Shown one piece after another: positions 16,836 through 25,995 of a DNA stretch of 64,000 bases. The position numbers and the translations under genes were made by a program. This stretch comes from Bacillota bacterium. GTDB lineage: Bacteria; Bacillota; Clostridia; Christensenellales; UMGS416. The stretch spans positions 1 through 64,000 of the forward strand of contig JAEYPH010000115.1 of NCBI GenBank assembly GCA_023410875.1, written 5' to 3'. The notes beneath the pieces were generated by a model. The model ran no database searches and had not been told where the DNA came from. It saw only the letters and a list, made by a program, of their open reading frames with translations. Position 1 is the stretch's first letter. Every line of letters starts with the position of its first letter.

Positions 16836-18854
16836 TTAGTCATCGTTCTTTTTTACGAAATCCTGAATTACCCGTTTGAGAATCTCCTCGGTCTCCATCG
16901 CGTCGGCCAGTTCCTGCTTCAGGCGGGCGTTCTCTGCTTCCAGAGCCAGCACCTTGACGGACTCCAGGTCCTCGTGGGCGCGGCGAACGGCATTCTCCGG
17001 CGTGGAACGATGGCCTTTTTCAGCTTCGGATGCGCGCTTGGGCATCGGCTTCCCTCCTTGCGGCTGATGGTCGTTGCTCACATACTCATTGCGCAGGCCA
17101 CGCATCACATAGTGCGTGTGCAGCAGGCTGTGGGACACATGGCTGTTGGGGTGTTCCAGGAACTCGCCGTACAGCGATTGGACCGCCGGATTGTCGTGGG
17201 ACTTACGCAGCACCTTGCCCTCGTCCTCGCTGTACAAGCCCCGCATGCGCTTGGCGCGCACATCCGGATCCGCGCTGCGCGGCTGGCCGCCGCCGGTGAT
17301 GCAGCCGCCGGGGCAGCCCATAACCTCGATGAAATGATAGGGCGATGTGCCGGCCGCCACCTCTTCCATGAGCTTGTTGGCACCGCTCAGCCCGCTGGTG
17401 ACCGCAACCTTCACGGTGACACCATCCAGGAACTTGTAGGCCGGCAAGGGGTTCTCTATGAGGATGTCGGCGGTCTTCACCTGATCCAGGCCCACGATGG
17501 GCTGCACATGCAGCCCGTCAAAGGGCAGCTCGCGGCCCGTCACAAGCTCATACACGGTGCGCAGCGCCGCCTCCATCACGCCGCCGGTCACGCCGAAAAT
17601 GTCGGCCGCGCCGGTGGACATGCCCAGCGGGTTATCGAAGGGCCTGTCCTCAATGAGCTTGAAATCGATGCCGGTCTCGTTGATCATCTGCGCCAGCTCT
17701 CTGGTCGTCAGCACGGCGTCCACATTGGGCTGGCCATTGTTTTGCATCTCGGCACGGCCGATCTCATATTTCTTGGCCGTGCACGGCATCACGGAGACGA
17801 CCTTGACATCCTGCGGGGCGACGCCGAGCTTGCCGGCATAGTAGGACTTGGCCAGCGCGCCCAGCATCATGTGGGGAGACTTGCACGTGGACAGGTGGTC
17901 CAGCTCGTGGGGATAGGTGTGCTCCACGTATTTGATCCACCCGGGGCTGCAGCTCGTGATCATCGGCAGCACGGCCGGGCCGCCGGTCAGCGCGTCCTTC
18001 ACGCGGTGCAGGAATTCGGTGCCTTCTTCCAGAATCGTCAGGTCCGCGGCGAAGTTCGTGTCGAAGATATCGTCGAATCCCAACGCCTTGAGCGAGGCGG
18101 CCAGCTTCCCGGTGACCTGCGCGCCCGGTTCCAAGCCGAATTCCTCACCGATGGCCACGCGCACCGCCGGGGCCACCTGCACGACGCGCCTTTTTGTCTG
18201 GTCGCTCAAGATACCCCACACTTTTTCCACGGCATCGGTCTCCCGCAGGGCGCCCACCGGGCACACGACTGTGCACTGCCCGCAGAAGGCGCAGTTGACC
18301 GTGTTGATGGGCAGCTCCATGGCCGGCCCTATCGTGGTCTGGAAACCGCGGTTTTGGGCATTGAGGATGCCCACACCCTGTATCTGGTTGCACACGCTGA
18401 CACACCGGCGGCACAGCACGCACTTGGACATGTCACGGGTGATGGATACGGCGGTCTCCAGCTTGGCCTCGGAGTGCTCGCCCTTGAAGCGGGTCTGCTC
18501 CACGCCCAGCGTGCGGCCCAACTCCTGCAACTCGCAGCTTTGGTTGCGCTTGCAGCTCAGGCAGTTCTGCTCGTGGTCGCTCAGCAGCAGCTCGTACATC
18601 ACGTGGCGGGTGTCGCGCACCTTCTTGCTGTTGGTGTGCACCACCATGCCCTCGGACACCGTGGCCATGCAGCTGGCCTGCAGCGTTTTGGCGCCCTGCA
18701 CCTCCACCAGGCACACGCGGCAGCTGCCGAACTTGTGCACGTTCTCCAGATAGCACAGGTTGGGGATATGGACGCTGCACCGCTTGGCGGCCTCCATGAT
18801 CGTGGTGCCCTCGGGCACACTTACGGCTCTTCCGTTGATCGTCAGATTCACCAT
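16836..18854 (-). CDS. hydA: [FeFe]-hydrogenase catalytic subunit HydA with a C-terminal coiled-coil extension
   Basis: A 672-residue catalytic subunit of a trimeric NAD(P)-linked [FeFe]-hydrogenase. In order: a [2Fe-2S] domain (CYLENVHKFGSCRVC), a His-ligated [4Fe-4S] site (HEQNCLSCKRNQSC), two ferredoxin motifs (CVLCRRCVSVC, CAFCGQCTVVCP), then the H-cluster motifs TSCSPGW, MPCTAKKYE and MGCPGGCITGGGQ. I start at 18854 because AGGAGGT lies about 9 bases upstream; an 11-residue extension is open. After the usual LLHTHYVMRGL ending, about 80 extra residues follow, finishing in a heptad-like, charged helix (ALEAENARLKQELADAM). An in-frame ATG at 17045 inside this tail has its own GGAGG site. 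It is the third gene of hydCBA. Confidence 0.94.
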   Translation of the reverse strand: MVNLTINGRAVSVPEGTTIMEAAKRCSVHIPNLCYLENVHKFGSCRVCLVEVQGAKTLQASCMATVSEGMVVHTNSKKVRDTRHVMYELLLSDHEQNCLSCKRNQSCELQELGRTLGVEQTRFKGEHSEAKLETAVSITRDMSKCVLCRRCVSVCNQIQGVGILNAQNRGFQTTIGPAMELPINTVNCAFCGQCTVVCPVGALRETDAVEKVWGILSDQTKRRVVQVAPAVRVAIGEEFGLEPGAQVTGKLAASLKALGFDDIFDTNFAADLTILEEGTEFLHRVKDALTGGPAVLPMITSCSPGWIKYVEHTYPHELDHLSTCKSPHMMLGALAKSYYAGKLGVAPQDVKVVSVMPCTAKKYEIGRAEMQNNGQPNVDAVLTTRELAQMINETGIDFKLIEDRPFDNPLGMSTGAADIFGVTGGVMEAALRTVYELVTGRELPFDGLHVQPIVGLDQVKTADILIENPLPAYKFLDGVTVKVAVTSGLSGANKLMEEVAAGTSPYHFIEVMGCPGGCITGGGQPRSADPDVRAKRMRGLYSEDEGKVLRKSHDNPAVQSLYGEFLEHPNSHVSHSLLHTHYVMRGLRNEYVSNDHQPQGGKPMPKRASEAEKGHRSTPENAVRRAHEDLESVKVLALEAENARLKQELADAMETEEILKRVIQDFVKKNDD

Positions 18855-18862
18855 GGCTCGCC

Positions 18863-21800
18863 TTACCTCCTGTCGCAGTGCAGGCAACGCATGGCCTCGG
18901 CCATGGCGTTGAGTTTGTGATAGCCCAGCACGACTTCGTCGAAGGAATTCTTGCGCTGCTCCAAATCCAGAAGTTCCATCGGGAAGCGGCTGTGCATGAC
19001 AATTTCATCCTCATCGACGATTTCCGGTATCTTGATCGGCTCGCCCTTGTTGAGCTTGCCCTTGCCTCCCAGGTATCTGTCGATGGAGACGGCGGCCCTC
19101 TTGCCGTCTGAAATGGCGCGGATGACTTCGTCCGGCCCACGGGCAATGTCGCCGCCGGCGAACACGCCTTCCATAGCTGTCATCTGCGTGTCGTCCTGCA
19201 CGACGAAGGTGCCCCACGGCGTCATCTCAATCTCCTCGCGGCTGATAAAGGGCAGGTCGGCGTACTGGCTGACAGCCGGAATCACGGTGTCCACATCCAC
19301 AAAGAAGTTGGAGCCCTCCACCGGTACGGACTTGCGACGGCCGGAGCTGTCGAAATCGCCTAGCCGCATGCGGATGCACTCCACGCCGGCCACCCTGCCG
19401 GCGGGGTTGGCCACAAAGCGCACCGGGGCGACCAGTTCCACCAGCTCTATACCTTCTTCGATGGCCTCATCGATCTCTTCCTCATAGGCCGGCATGGCGT
19501 CCCTGGTGCGCCGGTACAGCACCAGCACATGCTGCGCGCCTAAACGGCGGGCTGTACGGGCGGAATCGATGGCGGTGTTGCCGCCGCCGATGATGGCGAC
19601 TCTGGGGCCGATCGCCAGATCCTTGTGCATATTGACCGCCTTTAGGAAGTCGATGCCGTGGATGACGCCGGGCAGGTTCTCCCCGGGGATGTTGACCTTC
19701 TGCGGGAATTGCGTGCCGGTGGCGATATAGATGGATTCGTACTGCTGGCGCAGCTTGCTGAAGCTGATATCGCGGCCCACCTCGGTGTTGCGGTGGATCT
19801 TGACACCGGCCTGCTCGATCAGCGTGATCTCATGCTCCAGCACATCCTTGGGCAGGCGGTATTCGGGGATACCATAGGCCAGCACGCCGCCGGCCACGCT
19901 CTGGGATTCGAACACATCGACCTCATAACCGATGCGGGACAGGTACCACGCGCAGGTCAGGCCGGACGCGCCGGCGCCGATGACCGCCACGGACTTGCCG
20001 TTGCGCGGGAACACGATCTCACGGCTGTAGGGCTTCTCGTTGCGGTACGCATAATCGGCCACAAAGCGCTTGAGATCGCGGATGGCCACGGCCTCGTCGG
20101 TGGTGCGGCGGCGGCACTTGCTCTCGCAGGGGCGGGTGCATATCCTGCCGCACACCGCCGGGAAGGGGTTCTCCTGCCGCACGAGGTTGTAAGCGTCCAT
20201 GAACCGGCCGGATGCGACCAGCGCAATGTACCCAGGCACGTTGACATTGGCCGGGCACGTGTTCTCGCACGGGGAGATGAACAGGCTCTGGCACACGCCG
20301 GCCCGGCAGTATTTGTTGCGGATGTGCTCGTCGTATTCCTCACGGAAGTATTTGATCGTGCTGAGCACCGGGTTGGGCGCCGTCTGCCCCAGGCCGCACA
20401 TGGCAGCCTGCCCGATGGCTTCGCCCAGCTCGATGAGCAATTCCACGTCGCCCTCCTCGCCCTCACCCCGGGTGATGCGCTCCAGGATCTCCAGCATGCG
20501 CTTGGTGCCTACGCGGCAGGCCACGCATTTTCCGCAGGATTCATCCTGTATGAAATCCATGAAATAGCGCGCGGTGTCCACCATGCAGGTGTCCTCATTC
20601 ATGACGATGAGGCCGCCGGAGCCCATGATGGCGCCCAGCTTGACCAGACTGTTGTAATCCGTGGGCACGTTGAGGTTCTCTGTGGTGATGCAACCGCCGG
20701 AGGGGCCGCCAATCTGCGCGGCCTTGAAACGCTTGCCGTCGCGGATGCCGCCGCCGATCTTGAAGATGATGTCTCCCAACGGTATGCCGATGGGCACCTC
20801 GATGATGCCTGTGTTGACGACGTCTCCGGCCAGCGCGAACACCTTTGTGCCCTTGCTGGTTTCGGTGCCGAATTGCGTATACCACTCGCCGCCGTTTTGC
20901 AGGATCACCGGGACGCTGGCGAAGGTTTCGACGTTGTTGATGATCGTGGGTTTGCCGAACAGACCCTTCTGGAACGGGAAGGGCGGTTTCTGCCTGGGTT
21001 CGCCGCGTTCGCCCTCGATGGAGGCCATCAGCGCCGTCTCCTCGCCGCACACGAACGCGCCCGCGCCGATGCGTATCTCGATGTCGAAATCGAAACCGCT
21101 GCCCATGATGTTTTTGCCCAGCAGACCGCGCCTGCGCGCTTCCTCGATGGCGGCGGACATGCGTTCCACGGCGATGGGGTATTCGGCGCGCACATAGATG
21201 TAGCCCTGATTGGCGCCGATGGCGTAGCCGCCGATCAGCATGCCCTCGATGACGGTGTGGGGGTCCCCCTCGATGACGCTGCGATCCATAAACGCGCCGG
21301 GGTCGCCCTCGTCGGCGTTGCAGATGATGTATTTCACTTCGCTCTGGGCCTTGAGGCCGGCTTCCCACTTGACGCCCGTAGGGAAGCCCGCGCCGCCGCG
21401 GCCCTTTAGGCCGGATTTGAGCACCTCGGCTACGACATCCCGGGGCTGCATCTGCGTGAGCGCCTTGGCCGCGGCATAATAGCCGCCGCTGGCGATGTAG
21501 GCGTCCATGCTGGCGTATTCCATGATGCCGCAGTTGCGCAGCACGATCTTCACCTGCTCCTTGAAGAAACCGATGTCGTCCAGCCGGGGCACTCGCTTGC
21601 CCAGCGAATGATCATAGAACGTGTACTCCTCCAGAATGTCGCCCCGCCCGATGTGATGGCGCACGATGCGCGCGGCCTTTTCCGGGGTCAGCTCGGTGTA
21701 GAAGATGCGCTCTGGAAGCACGATCATCACCGGCCCCACGGCGCAGATGCCCATGCAGCCGGTCTCGTACACCAGCGTCTCTTCGGCCAGCCCCTGGCGC

Positions 21801-21961
21801 TTAAGCTCGTCGGTCACGGCGTCGCGCACCATGCCGCAATTGCTGGACACGCAGCCGGCGCCGGCGCACACGAGCACTTTGTGCTTGTATCTGTTGAGCT
21901 CTTCGTTGTAACTGCTCTTGATTTGATCCAACAACTCGATGCGATCGATTTTCATACTCAT
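18863..21961 (-). CDS. hydB: HydB: NuoF-like flavoprotein fused to a GltD-like NAD(P)H/FAD module
   Basis: A 1032-residue fusion. The N-terminal part (about 25-125) is a thioredoxin-like [2Fe-2S] domain (VLVCAGAGCVSS and YETGCMGICAVGP). A NuoF core follows with the FMN/NADH loop GLKGRGGAGFPTG near 190 and a [4Fe-4S] motif ESCGKCVACRVG near 475. Where HydB proteins normally end in a two-cluster ferredoxin domain, this one continues into a glutamate-synthase small-subunit-like module: Cys-rich CENTCPANVNVPGY near 565, FAD motif GAGASGLTCAW near 660, and a second dinucleotide motif GGGNTAIDSAR near 793. Two pyridine-nucleotide sites are thus predicted. The start (21961 or 21955) follows a GGGGTGGGG site. 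hydC ends 17 bases upstream, and hydA starts 8 bases downstream. Confidence 0.92.
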   Translation of the reverse strand: MSMKIDRIELLDQIKSSYNEELNRYKHKVLVCAGAGCVSSNCGMVRDAVTDELKRQGLAEETLVYETGCMGICAVGPVMIVLPERIFYTELTPEKAARIVRHHIGRGDILEEYTFYDHSLGKRVPRLDDIGFFKEQVKIVLRNCGIMEYASMDAYIASGGYYAAAKALTQMQPRDVVAEVLKSGLKGRGGAGFPTGVKWEAGLKAQSEVKYIICNADEGDPGAFMDRSVIEGDPHTVIEGMLIGGYAIGANQGYIYVRAEYPIAVERMSAAIEEARRRGLLGKNIMGSGFDFDIEIRIGAGAFVCGEETALMASIEGERGEPRQKPPFPFQKGLFGKPTIINNVETFASVPVILQNGGEWYTQFGTETSKGTKVFALAGDVVNTGIIEVPIGIPLGDIIFKIGGGIRDGKRFKAAQIGGPSGGCITTENLNVPTDYNSLVKLGAIMGSGGLIVMNEDTCMVDTARYFMDFIQDESCGKCVACRVGTKRMLEILERITRGEGEEGDVELLIELGEAIGQAAMCGLGQTAPNPVLSTIKYFREEYDEHIRNKYCRAGVCQSLFISPCENTCPANVNVPGYIALVASGRFMDAYNLVRQENPFPAVCGRICTRPCESKCRRRTTDEAVAIRDLKRFVADYAYRNEKPYSREIVFPRNGKSVAVIGAGASGLTCAWYLSRIGYEVDVFESQSVAGGVLAYGIPEYRLPKDVLEHEITLIEQAGVKIHRNTEVGRDISFSKLRQQYESIYIATGTQFPQKVNIPGENLPGVIHGIDFLKAVNMHKDLAIGPRVAIIGGGNTAIDSARTARRLGAQHVLVLYRRTRDAMPAYEEEIDEAIEEGIELVELVAPVRFVANPAGRVAGVECIRMRLGDFDSSGRRKSVPVEGSNFFVDVDTVIPAVSQYADLPFISREEIEMTPWGTFVVQDDTQMTAMEGVFAGGDIARGPDEVIRAISDGKRAAVSIDRYLGGKGKLNKGEPIKIPEIVDEDEIVMHSRFPMELLDLEQRKNSFDEVVLGYHKLNAMAEAMRCLHCDRR

Positions 21962-21978
21962 CCGCTGCCCCACCCCTT

Positions 21979-22482
21979 TCAATATTTGGACAGAATGGAG
22001 TTGAGCTTGTTGACCGTGACCTGCTTGTAGACCACGTTGTCTATCATGATGGCGGGCGCCAAGCCGCATGCGCCGATGCAGCGCGCGACCTCAAAGGTGA
22101 ATTTGCCGTCGGCGGTGGTTTCGCCGATCTCAATGCCCAGCTTTTGCTGCAGGCTTTCAATCAGCTTTTTGCCGCCGCGCACATAGCACGCCGTGCCCAG
22201 GCAAACGCGTATCGTGTGCTGGCCCCGGGGCTTGGTGCTGAAAAAGGAATAGAACGTGACCACGCCCGAAACCTCGGACAACGGCATCTCCAGCTTGTCC
22301 GCGATGAAGGCTTGCACCTCCAGCGGCAAAAAGCCGTAGATCTCCTGCGCCCGGTGCAGGATCTGGATCAGGCTTCCCTCCCTGCCCTTGTACAGGTCGA
22401 TGACGTTGGCGATTGCGGCCAGCTTGCCCTCGACACCCGGCATGCATCCGGCACAAGGACTGACTTGCGGCTTGTAGCTCAT
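21979..22482 (-). CDS. hydC: HydC: NuoE-like [2Fe-2S] subunit
   Basis: A 167-residue thioredoxin-fold subunit homologous to NuoE. The [2Fe-2S] ligands are in CLGTACYVRGG and CIGACGLAPA. The N-terminal helical part has the family block IQILHRAQEIYGFLP. It is the first gene of the hydCBA operon. Two adjacent ATGs exist (22485, 22482); the second has the better distance from AGGAGG. It relays electrons within the hydrogenase trimer. Confidence 0.94.
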   Translation of the reverse strand: MSYKPQVSPCAGCMPGVEGKLAAIANVIDLYKGREGSLIQILHRAQEIYGFLPLEVQAFIADKLEMPLSEVSGVVTFYSFFSTKPRGQHTIRVCLGTACYVRGGKKLIESLQQKLGIEIGETTADGKFTFEVARCIGACGLAPAIMIDNVVYKQVTVNKLNSILSKY

Positions 22483-22518
22483 CATATGCCTCCTGTCGCT
22501 GTGGATTGTGATTTGCCT

Positions 22519-22536
22519 CTGTTAAAAGTATAACAA
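22519..22536 (-). promoter_or_regulatory. Candidate Rex operator overlapping the -10 of hydCBA
   Basis: Read on the minus strand the site is TTGTTA-N6-TAACAG. This matches the clostridial Rex pattern TTGTTA-N6-TAACAA at 11 of the 12 positions in the two half-sites. A TATACT -10 element (22527-22532) lies inside it, about 37 bases upstream of the hydC start. Rex senses NADH/NAD+ and often represses hydrogenase and fermentation genes in Clostridia. No -35 of good quality is seen. No rex gene is in the window. Confidence 0.6.
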
Positions 22537-22779
22537 TCAACTGTGAGGGTTTTATGATTTCACATCGCCATTTCTCAATAAATTCCAGTCAATTAAACTC
22601 TGTACTGCAAGGATTATGGTGAAACTCATAACAGATCCATCACATTCAGCGCCATGCTGCTGTGCAAACTCGGGTGTTCTTATTCCTGCGCCGTCATGGT
22701 ATACTTGAAAAATCAGCATAAGTGCATAATGAAAAGGGCATAACCGTCAGGACAATTGGCAAATGGGGTGCGCAAAGCA

Positions 22780-23451
22780 ATGGGCGAAGTGCGGCTGCTT
22801 ATTGCCGACGGCAACGGCGAAACCAGAAAAAGAATCGCCGAGATGGCAGAAAGCGACGGCTACACCGCCGATGTGGCCGCCGATGGCATCGCCGCGCTCA
22901 AGCTGTTCCGCCGCCATGAATACGCCATGATCGTGCTGGATTGCACGCTGCCCGAGTTGGACGGCTGGCACGTCTGCTCGCAGATCCGCAAGGCCTCCGA
23001 CGCACCCATACTCGTACTGTCCGAACGGGCCGGCGAGGAAGACAAACTGTCCTTTTTTCGAATCGGCGTGGACGACTACATCGCAAAGCCCTTTTCCGTG
23101 CGGGAGCTTTCCGCCCGGATCAAGGTGTTCCTGCGCCGCACGCAGAACAGCCCTATCATCCGCCGAATCACATTCGATGGCCTCTGCATCGACACGATCT
23201 CCCGCACCGTATATGTGGACGGAAACGCGGTGCCGCTGACGCCGCGGGAGTATAACCTGCTGCTGTTCCTGGCATCCAACCCCCACCGGGCTTTTTCGCG
23301 GGAGGCCATACTCAACGAGGTGTGGGGAGAGGACTATGTGGGCACTGACCGCACGGTGGACACCCACATCAAGAGCCTGCGGGAAGGCATCAAGCCCTAT
23401 CAGGATTTCATCTCCACCGTGTGGAGCTATGGGTATATGTTCAAGGCGTAA
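22780..23451 (+). CDS. OmpR-family response regulator (orphan)
   Basis: A 223-residue two-domain regulator. The receiver has the phosphoacceptor Asp in IVLDCTLPELDGW and the conserved Lys in DDYIAKPFS. The acidic pocket is reduced, reading LLIADGNG where VDDE is usual, so one carboxylate is missing. The C-terminal winged-helix domain has VPLTPREYNLLLFLASNP and DRTVDTHIKSLREG. The frame opens at a TTG (22756); I choose the ATG at 22780. No histidine kinase is adjacent, and its targets are unknown. Confidence 0.9.
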   Translation: MGEVRLLIADGNGETRKRIAEMAESDGYTADVAADGIAALKLFRRHEYAMIVLDCTLPELDGWHVCSQIRKASDAPILVLSERAGEEDKLSFFRIGVDDYIAKPFSVRELSARIKVFLRRTQNSPIIRRITFDGLCIDTISRTVYVDGNAVPLTPREYNLLLFLASNPHRAFSREAILNEVWGEDYVGTDRTVDTHIKSLREGIKPYQDFISTVWSYGYMFKA

Positions 23452-23487
23452 CAGCAGCTCATGCCCTTCGGTCAGCGGCGCATGCAC

Positions 23488-24372
23488 TCAAGGGTAAATA
23501 TACTCGTCCACCTTCTCGGCCGGGGAGACCTTGGTCACGTGAATCTGCACCTCCTCATAGCCGTCATAGTAACCCTTGCGGACGATGCCCTCCACCGTAA
23601 CCCAGGCTTCCTCCTTGAGCGTGGGCGCCTGGTCATAGATGCAGATGAAGCCGCAGGGGGCCAGGTCCGCGGAGCAGCAGGACATCATGAGCCGCGCGGG
23701 CACGAATTCGTTGGCCTCCATTGTCTGCTTCTCGCGGAACACGAATCCCTTTATCGTGATTTGATAACCCTCGTATTGATCCAGATTGGTAGGCAGCTCG
23801 CTCAGCCACATGGAGAAATATTCGTCGCGCACGGTGATGGTCTTGTTTTCTTTGTCCAGGCCGTCGGGCACATATTCGGAATAGCTGCGCTGGCCGCTGC
23901 CACCGGTGGGCTGCGCGGTGGCAGCGGCCGGCGTGGCCTGGGGCGCGGGCGTTTCACCCTGCCATACCCAGGCCGACGGGCTGGCCGCGGCCGACGGCAG
24001 GCTGCGCGCGGGGGCAGGCTCACTGGTCTTGCCTGCCAAGCTGCGCTGCACGCCCGAACCCGCGTAGCCCGAGGGCAGGTCCCCCGCGCTGATGGCGCTG
24101 TGGGGCATCAGCAGGAGCAGCACCGGCACAGCCAGCACCAGGCAGTGGGCCGCCCGGGTCCTGTGCTGGGGCCGGAACAGCCGGAACGCTCCGGCCACCG
24201 CCCACATGAGCATAACGCCCACGGTGAAATAGAAGTACGGCACCATCCTGGGCGTCACATAAGTGCGATACTGGCCGCTCAGGACCAGAAAGAGGATGGA
24301 CAGCGCGAACGCGGCAATGCACACCAGCTCCAGAAACACCTGTGGGTTCAGCACCCGTTTTTGCTCTTGCAT
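23488..24372 (-). CDS. TIGR03943 / DUF1980 family membrane protein (permease partner)
   Basis: A 294-residue protein with three N-terminal hydrophobic segments (within residues 12-100), a Pro/Ala/Ser-rich linker and a C-terminal soluble domain. The domain has the Cys-rich family motif MMSCCSADLAPCGFIC near residue 230. DUF1980 proteins (YcgQ-like) are usually encoded next to DUF318/YraQ permeases, as here: 3 bases separate it from the fusion permease upstream. The function of the pair is not established. The operon context suggests metal or thiol handling, which is inference. Confidence 0.82.
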   Translation of the reverse strand: MQEQKRVLNPQVFLELVCIAAFALSILFLVLSGQYRTYVTPRMVPYFYFTVGVMLMWAVAGAFRLFRPQHRTRAAHCLVLAVPVLLLLMPHSAISAGDLPSGYAGSGVQRSLAGKTSEPAPARSLPSAAASPSAWVWQGETPAPQATPAAATAQPTGGSGQRSYSEYVPDGLDKENKTITVRDEYFSMWLSELPTNLDQYEGYQITIKGFVFREKQTMEANEFVPARLMMSCCSADLAPCGFICIYDQAPTLKEEAWVTVEGIVRKGYYDGYEEVQIHVTKVSPAEKVDEYIYP

Positions 24373-24375
24373 CGG

Positions 24376-25995
24376 TCAACCTCCTCCCAACGCCGGGCTG
24401 GCGAACAGAAACACGACGGCGAAACACACGACGAAGGCCACGGCCAGCAGCCGGGCGACGAACCGCAGCGGGAAGCCGCCCGAGAGCATGATGACGTTTT
24501 TGATGTCCATCATCGGGCCAAACACCAGAAAGCCCAGCACCGCGCCGGCGGGGAAGTTCACGGCAAAGCTGCGCGCCACCACCGCGTCGGAGGAGGAGCA
24601 CAGCGAGAGCAGGAAGGCCATGCCCATCATGACCAGCAGCGCGATGGCGAAATCGGTGCCCCGGTCCATCGGCAGGGCCTTGGTGATCGTGACCTGGAAC
24701 ACCGAGGCCACCAGCGCGCCGATCAGCAGATATTTGCCCACCTGGAAAAACTCCGCCTGGGAGTGGCGCAAAAAGAGACTCAGCTTGCCCTTCCATCCTG
24801 TCACGTTCTGCATGCCCTCATAGCACCCGCAGCTGCAGGACAGCCCGTCGAACCCGCCGGCCAGCGCCTTGGCGCGGGAGGGGAACAGCTCGTAGCTCAG
24901 CCCGATCAGCACAGCCGCCAGGATGCCCAACCCCACGCGGGCGGCCACGAACTTCACATCGCCGCCAAAGGCGTAATAGGTCGATAGCATGACCACGGGG
25001 TTGATGACCGGCGTGGCCGTCATAAATGTGACGGCGGCGGATATGGGCACGCCCTTGCGCACCAGGCTTCGGAAGATCGGGATGGACGCGCAATCGCACA
25101 CCGGCAGGCAAAAGCCGCCCAGTATGGCCGCTACCATCCCCCACCCCACCTTCTTGGGGAACAGGCGCTCGATGGTCTGTTGGGAAAGGAACACCTGTAT
25201 CGCCGAGGACAGCAACACGCCGATCAGCAAAAAAGGCACCGCCTGCAGCAGGATGCCCAGGAACACGTTGAGGATCGTGTTGAGCGGCGTCCGCGACAGG
25301 TCGGGAACCATGCCGGGGAAGATGGGTTCCAGCACACCCAGACCGAACCTGGCCAGCAGGAAGAGCGCCACGGCCAGCAGCACACCATAGGCGAAGACAT
25401 CCACCGGGCGCAGTGGCTTCGCATATATCCGGGAAAGGATGTGCTCCACTTGGCCGCTGTCGTACAGCCGGACGCCGGGGTTGGCGCTGCGCAGAGTCTG
25501 GCGCACGCGGTAGTATTGCTCGTCGGTGGTGGCGTTGCGCACCACGGCGAAGTCGCAATTGGCAATCTGCTCGGGCAGCGCCGCGCCGGTCCTGCCCAGC
25601 AGGCTGTCCAGCGTGCCCGCGTCCACCACATGCACAGAGCGCTCCAGGCGGCACAGCGGGTGCAGCGACGGGTGCAGAAGCAGCGCCTGCAGCTCGAAAA
25701 AGGGCGTCATGCCGTTCCACTCCACCCACACCTCATCCACCGTGTCCCGCTGCAGGCTGTCGCGGATCTGCCCGATGATGTGCTCGCGGTCCTGCTCCAG
25801 CGCCCGCTTGGGGAAGCACAGCGCTTCGCGGTTGGCATGGCGGCTGTGGAATTCTTCCTCGCCGGCTTCAAATTGCAGCAGCAGCACGCGAGCATCGCGC
25901 ATGGCCCGGTGGCTGAGCAGGCGGTTGAGCAGCGATGTTTTGCCGGCGTCCAGAAAGCCGGTGACGACATAGACGGGAATCTTCAACGGCCTCAC
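24376..25995 (-). CDS. CobW-like GTPase domain fused to a DUF318/YraQ-type permease
   Basis: A 539-residue fusion. Residues 1 to about 195 form a G3E (COG0523/CobW) P-loop domain with Walker A GFLDAGKTS at 13-21 and an SVHVVDAGTL segment. The CxCC metal-binding motif of COG0523 chaperones is absent. From about 205 onward are eight or so membrane helices of the UPF0718/DUF318 permease family, with LPVCDCASIPIFRSLVRKGV and an intervening LSCSCGCYEG loop. The two halves are normally separate genes. The start overlaps the upstream COG0523 gene by 4 bases. Fusion in one chain suggests that nucleotide hydrolysis or metal delivery is coupled to transport. Confidence 0.85.
   Translation of the reverse strand: MRPLKIPVYVVTGFLDAGKTSLLNRLLSHRAMRDARVLLLQFEAGEEEFHSRHANREALCFPKRALEQDREHIIGQIRDSLQRDTVDEVWVEWNGMTPFFELQALLLHPSLHPLCRLERSVHVVDAGTLDSLLGRTGAALPEQIANCDFAVVRNATTDEQYYRVRQTLRSANPGVRLYDSGQVEHILSRIYAKPLRPVDVFAYGVLLAVALFLLARFGLGVLEPIFPGMVPDLSRTPLNTILNVFLGILLQAVPFLLIGVLLSSAIQVFLSQQTIERLFPKKVGWGMVAAILGGFCLPVCDCASIPIFRSLVRKGVPISAAVTFMTATPVINPVVMLSTYYAFGGDVKFVAARVGLGILAAVLIGLSYELFPSRAKALAGGFDGLSCSCGCYEGMQNVTGWKGKLSLFLRHSQAEFFQVGKYLLIGALVASVFQVTITKALPMDRGTDFAIALLVMMGMAFLLSLCSSSDAVVARSFAVNFPAGAVLGFLVFGPMMDIKNVIMLSGGFPLRFVARLLAVAFVVCFAVVFLFASPALGGG

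Noticed and set aside
16821..18920. A 699-codon open frame antisense to hydA, with similar long frames antisense to hydB, rnfC, tldD/tldE and others
   Set aside because: Same reason: His/Ala/Gly/Arg-rich shadow translations of recognised genes.
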